8,630 nucleotides of DNA from Paracoccaceae bacterium (lineage in GTDB: Bacteria > Pseudomonadota > Alphaproteobacteria > Rhodobacterales > Rhodobacteraceae), in assembly GCA_003565055.1 (NCBI GenBank), contig PXDM01000409.1:1-8630 (forward strand), given 5' to 3'. Below the pieces are notes generated by a model. That model did not search any database. It was not told the origin of the DNA and saw nothing but the letters and a program-made list of their open reading frames with translations. A program made the translations under genes and the position numbers. Shown piece by piece: positions 5,732 through 8,630 of this stretch (its first letter is position 1; each line of letters starts with the position of its first letter).

Positions 5732-7539
5732 CAGAACGCGTGTCCTATCCCAAGATAGAGCTGAAAGCCCTTGCCCGTGTCCCCTGCGACCGGATAGCCG
5801 ACATCCAGTCGCAAGGGCCCGACCGGCGTATCATAGCGCACGCCAAGTCCCGCGCCCGCATGCCAGTCGGATTGGCCTGACAGCGCACGCTCCGAGACAT
5901 AGCCCGCATCCGCGAAGGCCACGAGGCCAATGGTCTCGGTCACGCCGGTGCGCGCTTCTGCCGAGAGCGCCGCGAAACCCTGCCCGCCGGAGCGCGTGCC
6001 GTTTGTCGTTACGCCCAGCGACCGGAAGGGCTGGCCGCGCACAGTGCCACTGCCACCCGAGTTGAAGAGGAAATCGCGCGGTGTGCGCGCCAGTTCAGCG
6101 CCGAAGATCGCGCCAAGCTGCGCGCGCGAGGCCAGCGTGAAGCGGTCATCCTCGCCAAAGCTGTAATAGGCGCGCGCATCGCCCGTCAGCCGCGCGCCAC
6201 TATCGGCCCCGGCAAAGCCGCGAAAGGGCATGATCTCGCCTTGCAGGTAGAAACCGCGCTTGGGGTCACGCTCGCTGTCGCGCCGGTCCCAGCGCGCCTC
6301 CAGCGGCAAGAGAAGCAGGCGGAAATCGCGCTCCGTCTCGAAATTCGGGCCGAATTTGGCCCGTTCGGCCAGAAAGCCGATGCCGCCGCGAAAGGTCAGC
6401 GTGTCGCTGTAGCGATGCTCCAGCCCCAGATCGAAGCGCGCGCGCAGCGCGTCAAACTCGTCTTCGCGCTCGTTTTCGATCCGCGTGCCCAGCTTCAGGG
6501 TGGTTTCGGGCGTGAAGGTCGCAGGACGCGCGAATTCAAGCCCCAGCATATAGTCCTGCTTGCTGGAGCCCAGCCCGCCGACGCGCCCCTCCACGCGGAA
6601 CCGTTCGGCCCCGCCGAAGAGATTGCGATGCAGCCAGAAGCCGCTCAGCTTGACGCCGAGTTCCGTGTCATACTCGACCCCGGCCCCAATCCGGCGCATC
6701 GGCGCTTCGACGAGCGTGGCGTCGATATCAATCGTGCCATCGGGATTGGCCGCTTCCGCTGTGCGCAGCGCGACCGATGAAAACGTCCCCGTCCGGCGCA
6801 GCCGCTCGGCGGCGCGTTCGACATCGCGTGGCGAATAGACCTCGCCCTCGGGCAGACCTGCGATCTTGAGGATCCGGCGCGGACGCGTGCGCTCCTGACC
6901 GCTCGGGCGCAACTGGCCAAACCGCAGGCGCGGACCGGGGGTGATCTGCACAGCGGCGTCAAGCTGATTGCCGGGGTGGCGGGCCGTGATCTGCTGGCCT
7001 GTCGGCTCCGCGAGCGCATGACCCTCGGCGCGCCAGCCATCGACAACCTCGCGCGTGGCATCGCGGATCACAGTGCTGCGTGCGGGCTGGCCGGGCGCGA
7101 AAGCCGCGGGCAAGGCGTCATCGGGCGCAACCGGGCCAAGCTCCGCGCGTCCGAACACGAAGGCCGGGCCTGGGCTCATGCGCACCGAGACTTGGCTGAC
7201 CTGCGCAGGTGGGTTCAGTGGCGATATATCAGCGGCTTCGCGTCCGTCGATGCGCACCGAAATCGTTGGCGCGAAGAACCCCGCCTCGTAGAAAACGCCG
7301 ATCAACTGGCCATATTCAGCGCGCGCGATGGTGTAGACCTCGAACGGGTCGGTGACGCCCTCGGCCTGCGCGATGCGCAGTTGCGAGGCCCGGCGCAAGG
7401 CCGTCTCAAGCGCGGAGTCAGCACCGTCGACCCGAAAACTCAGATCATCGAACGCATAGGCTGCCGGGGCTGCCACACTGAGCATCGCAGCGAGGCCGAA
7501 GAGTTTGCAGTGGATGGATTTCACAGGTCGGACACTCAC
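5731..7539 (-). CDS. tamA: Translocation and assembly module outer-membrane protein TamA (Omp85 family)
   Basis: This 602-residue outer-membrane protein starts with a signal peptide (hydrophobic core LFGLAAMLSVAAPAA, cleavage expected after A29 of AYA). About three POTRA-type domains follow (roughly 30-110, 114-203, 205-279), then a 16-strand-type beta barrel (about 280-602) with typical lines such as IGAGVEYDTELGVKLSGF, HRNLFGGAERFRVEGRV and RDPKRGFYLQGEI. The Omp85 loop-6 signature appears as SGGSGTVRGQPFRSLG (494-509), with Q after VRG where Y or F is common. The protein ends GIGHAF, with the terminal aromatic residue used as the outer-membrane beta signal. Length is close to E. coli TamA (577). 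Translation appears to start at GTG 7539, with AGGA (7546-7543) three bases upstream. It overlaps tamB by one base, and the adjacency to tamB makes TamA preferable to BamA. Confidence 0.94.
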   Translation of the reverse strand: MSVRPVKSIHCKLFGLAAMLSVAAPAAYAFDDLSFRVDGADSALETALRRASQLRIAQAEGVTDPFEVYTIARAEYGQLIGVFYEAGFFAPTISVRIDGREAADISPLNPPAQVSQVSVRMSPGPAFVFGRAELGPVAPDDALPAAFAPGQPARSTVIRDATREVVDGWRAEGHALAEPTGQQITARHPGNQLDAAVQITPGPRLRFGQLRPSGQERTRPRRILKIAGLPEGEVYSPRDVERAAERLRRTGTFSSVALRTAEAANPDGTIDIDATLVEAPMRRIGAGVEYDTELGVKLSGFWLHRNLFGGAERFRVEGRVGGLGSSKQDYMLGLEFARPATFTPETTLKLGTRIENEREDEFDALRARFDLGLEHRYSDTLTFRGGIGFLAERAKFGPNFETERDFRLLLLPLEARWDRRDSERDPKRGFYLQGEIMPFRGFAGADSGARLTGDARAYYSFGEDDRFTLASRAQLGAIFGAELARTPRDFLFNSGGSGTVRGQPFRSLGVTTNGTRSGGQGFAALSAEARTGVTETIGLVAFADAGYVSERALSGQSDWHAGAGLGVRYDTPVGPLRLDVGYPVAGDTGKGFQLYLGIGHAF

Positions 7540-7564
7540 TTTTCCTGAACGCAGCGCCGGAACG

Positions 7565-7593
7565 TCTGCCAGCCTTCGTTCATGATTGGCAGA
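7565..7593. promoter_or_regulatory. Inverted repeat in the tamA leader
   Basis: TCTGCCA (7565-7571) and TGGCAGA (7587-7593) are perfect 7-bp inverted arms separated by 15 bases, located 26-54 bases upstream of the tamA start codon. It could be a regulator operator or an mRNA stem-loop. Seven base pairs is short enough to occur by chance in GC-rich DNA, and nothing identifies a regulator. Confidence 0.25.
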
Positions 7594-7679
7594 ATGGCCG
7601 TATCGCTACAACCGTCAAGAGGCCCGAAAAGTTCCCTCAGCCGGTCACAATTTGCGTTATTTTGCACCCCATCGCCAAC

Positions 7680-7708
7680 TTGCCCCCCTCTGGACCCGAT
7701 GCTATGTC
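7680..7708 (+). promoter_or_regulatory. ahcY: Candidate sigma-70-type promoter for ahcY
   Basis: TTGCCC (7680-7685) and TATGTC (7703-7708) are separated by 17 bases, and a TG one base before the second box gives an extended -10 form (TGCTATG). The spacing is ideal but both boxes are partial matches. If used, transcription would begin near 7715 and would leave out the left arm of the hairpin described next. Confidence 0.25.
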
Positions 7709-7730
7709 GCAGCGAAACGCAGGTCATAGC
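7701..7730 (+). promoter_or_regulatory. Hairpin abutting the ahcY ribosome binding site
   Basis: GCTATG (7701-7706) pairs with CATAGC (7725-7730), with a small inner GCG/CGC helix possible (7712-7714 with 7718-7720). The right arm ends exactly where the Shine-Dalgarno run AAAGGA (7731-7736) begins. Such a position would suit control of translation initiation. I could not fit it to the SAH, SAM-II or SAM/SAH riboswitch consensus as I remember them. It also overlaps the candidate promoter, so the two readings compete. Confidence 0.35.
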
Positions 7731-7745
7731 AAAGGACATTGACAG

Positions 7746-8630
7746 ATGGCAGATGATTATATCGTCAAGGACATCGCGCTTGCCGAATTCGGCCGCAAGG
7801 AAATCGCCATCGCAGAGACGGAAATGCCCGGCCTCATGGCGCTGCGCGAAGAATATGGCGCGCGCCAGCCGCTCAAGGGCGCGCGGATCGTGGGCTCGCT
7901 GCACATGACGATCCAGACCGCTGTGCTGATCGAAACGCTCGTGGCGCTGGGCGCAGATGTGCGCTGGGCGTCGTGCAACATCTACTCCACGCAGGACCAC
8001 GCGGCGGCAGCGATCGCGCAAGGCGGCACGCCGGTCTTCGCGATCAAGGGTCAGACGCTGGAGGAGCATTGGGATTATCTCGACCGTTCCTTCATGTTCG
8101 CGGATGGCGCCAATATGATCCTCGATGATGGCGGTGATGCGACACTCTACGTTCTGCTCGGCGCGCGCGCGGAAGCAGGCGAAGAGATCATCCCCGTCCC
8201 GCAATCCGAAGAAGAAGCCGTGATCAAGGCGCAGATCGCCAAGCGCATGGCCGCAAGCCCCGGCTGGTTCACGAAAACCCGCGACGCGATCAAGGGTGTC
8301 TCGGAAGAAACCACGACCGGCGTGCATCGTCTCTATGAGCTGTTCAAGAAAGGCGCGCTGCCTTTCCCGGCAATCAACGTCAACGACTCCGTCACCAAGT
8401 CGAAATTCGACAACAAATACGGCTGCAAGGAATCGCTCGTCGATGGCATCCGCCGCGCGACCGACACGATGATGGCAGGCAAGGTCGCGGTCGTCTGCGG
8501 CTATGGCGATGTCGGCAAGGGCTCTGCCGCATCCCTGCGCGGGGCCGGTGCGCGCGTCAAAGTGACCGAGATCGACCCGATCTGCGCATTGCAGGCCGCC
8601 ATGGACGGGTTCGAGGTGGTGACACTGGAA
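7746..8630 (+). CDS. ahcY: Adenosylhomocysteinase (SAH hydrolase), N-terminal 295 residues
   Basis: AhcY reversibly hydrolyses S-adenosylhomocysteine to adenosine and homocysteine with tightly bound NAD, relieving product inhibition of methyltransferases in the cytoplasm. The frame is open from ATG 7746 to the window end; bacterial enzymes are about 460-470 residues, so roughly the last third is missing. Visible sites are HMTIQT (H53), NIYSTQDHAAAAIA (79-92), DDGGD (D128), SEETTTGVHRL (E188), NVNDSVTKSKFDN (K218, D222, N223) and the NAD loop GYGDVGKGS (252-260) with E275 for the NAD ribose. The stretch between D128 and E188 is about 35 residues longer than in the human enzyme, the known bacterial/plant-type insertion. 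AAAGGA (7731-7736) lies nine bases before the ATG, supporting this start. It is divergent from tamA. Confidence 0.97.
   Translation, partial: MADDYIVKDIALAEFGRKEIAIAETEMPGLMALREEYGARQPLKGARIVGSLHMTIQTAVLIETLVALGADVRWASCNIYSTQDHAAAAIAQGGTPVFAIKGQTLEEHWDYLDRSFMFADGANMILDDGGDATLYVLLGARAEAGEEIIPVPQSEEEAVIKAQIAKRMAASPGWFTKTRDAIKGVSEETTTGVHRLYELFKKGALPFPAINVNDSVTKSKFDNKYGCKESLVDGIRRATDTMMAGKVAVVCGYGDVGKGSAASLRGAGARVKVTEIDPICALQAAMDGFEVVTLE

Noticed and set aside
3080..5758. Open frame of 892 codons on the plus strand antisense to tamB
   Set aside because: Its product is rich in R, Q, A and I with no domain signature, and it lies entirely opposite the well-supported tamB. Long antisense frames are common opposite GC-rich genes because of codon bias.
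7680..7745. SAH, SAM-II or SAM/SAH riboswitch before ahcY
   Set aside because: Only one short stem is present and the conserved core sequences I remember for these classes are not found. Kept only as an unclassified hairpin.
7536..8327. Open frame of 263 codons on the minus strand opposite ahcY
   Set aside because: ahcY on the plus strand is certain from its catalytic motifs; the antisense product has no recognisable feature.

Overview
The window is GC-rich alphaproteobacterial chromosome. Its protein families and gene style (a bacterial-type AhcY, a TamA with a VRGQ loop, a DUF2946-like protein beside a PCu(A)C chaperone) look most like Rhodobacterales. This placement comes from recognising the proteins by eye, not from a database search. 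There are no tRNA or rRNA genes, CRISPR arrays, insertion sequences or phage genes.

Layout. At the left edge (1-165, plus strand) is the last 54 codons of a quinone-oxidoreductase-like MDR protein. It runs convergently into a five-gene minus-strand series. The 158-base gap between them holds three stem-loops in a row, one of which looks like the terminator of the minus-strand series. In transcription order the series is: tamA (7539-5731, Omp85-family outer-membrane protein), tamB (5731-1877, very long periplasm-spanning AsmA/TamB protein), a short crotonase-fold protein (1866-1252) lacking both catalytic glutamates, a small exported Cys-containing DUF2946-like protein (1207-857), and a PCu(A)C periplasmic copper chaperone with a nine-histidine tail (818-324). 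tamA and tamB overlap by one base (TGATG) and the crotonase gene follows tamB by 10 bases. The two copper-type genes follow after gaps of 44 and 38 bases. At the right edge, divergent from tamA across a 206-base intergenic region, is the first 295 codons of ahcY (plus strand).

How the genes work together. TamA and TamB form the translocation and assembly module linking inner and outer membranes. The DUF2946-like protein and the PCu(A)C chaperone probably form a periplasmic copper-handling pair. AhcY hydrolyses S-adenosylhomocysteine in the cytoplasm and is functionally separate. Nothing visible ties the crotonase-like protein to either neighbouring function.

I do not see a clearly new multi-gene system. 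The best leads are the degenerate, shortened crotonase placed in the tam operon, the composite stem-loop element at 182-306, an exact 99-residue periodicity in the middle of TamB, the alternating-His tail of the copper chaperone, and a hairpin touching the ahcY ribosome binding site.
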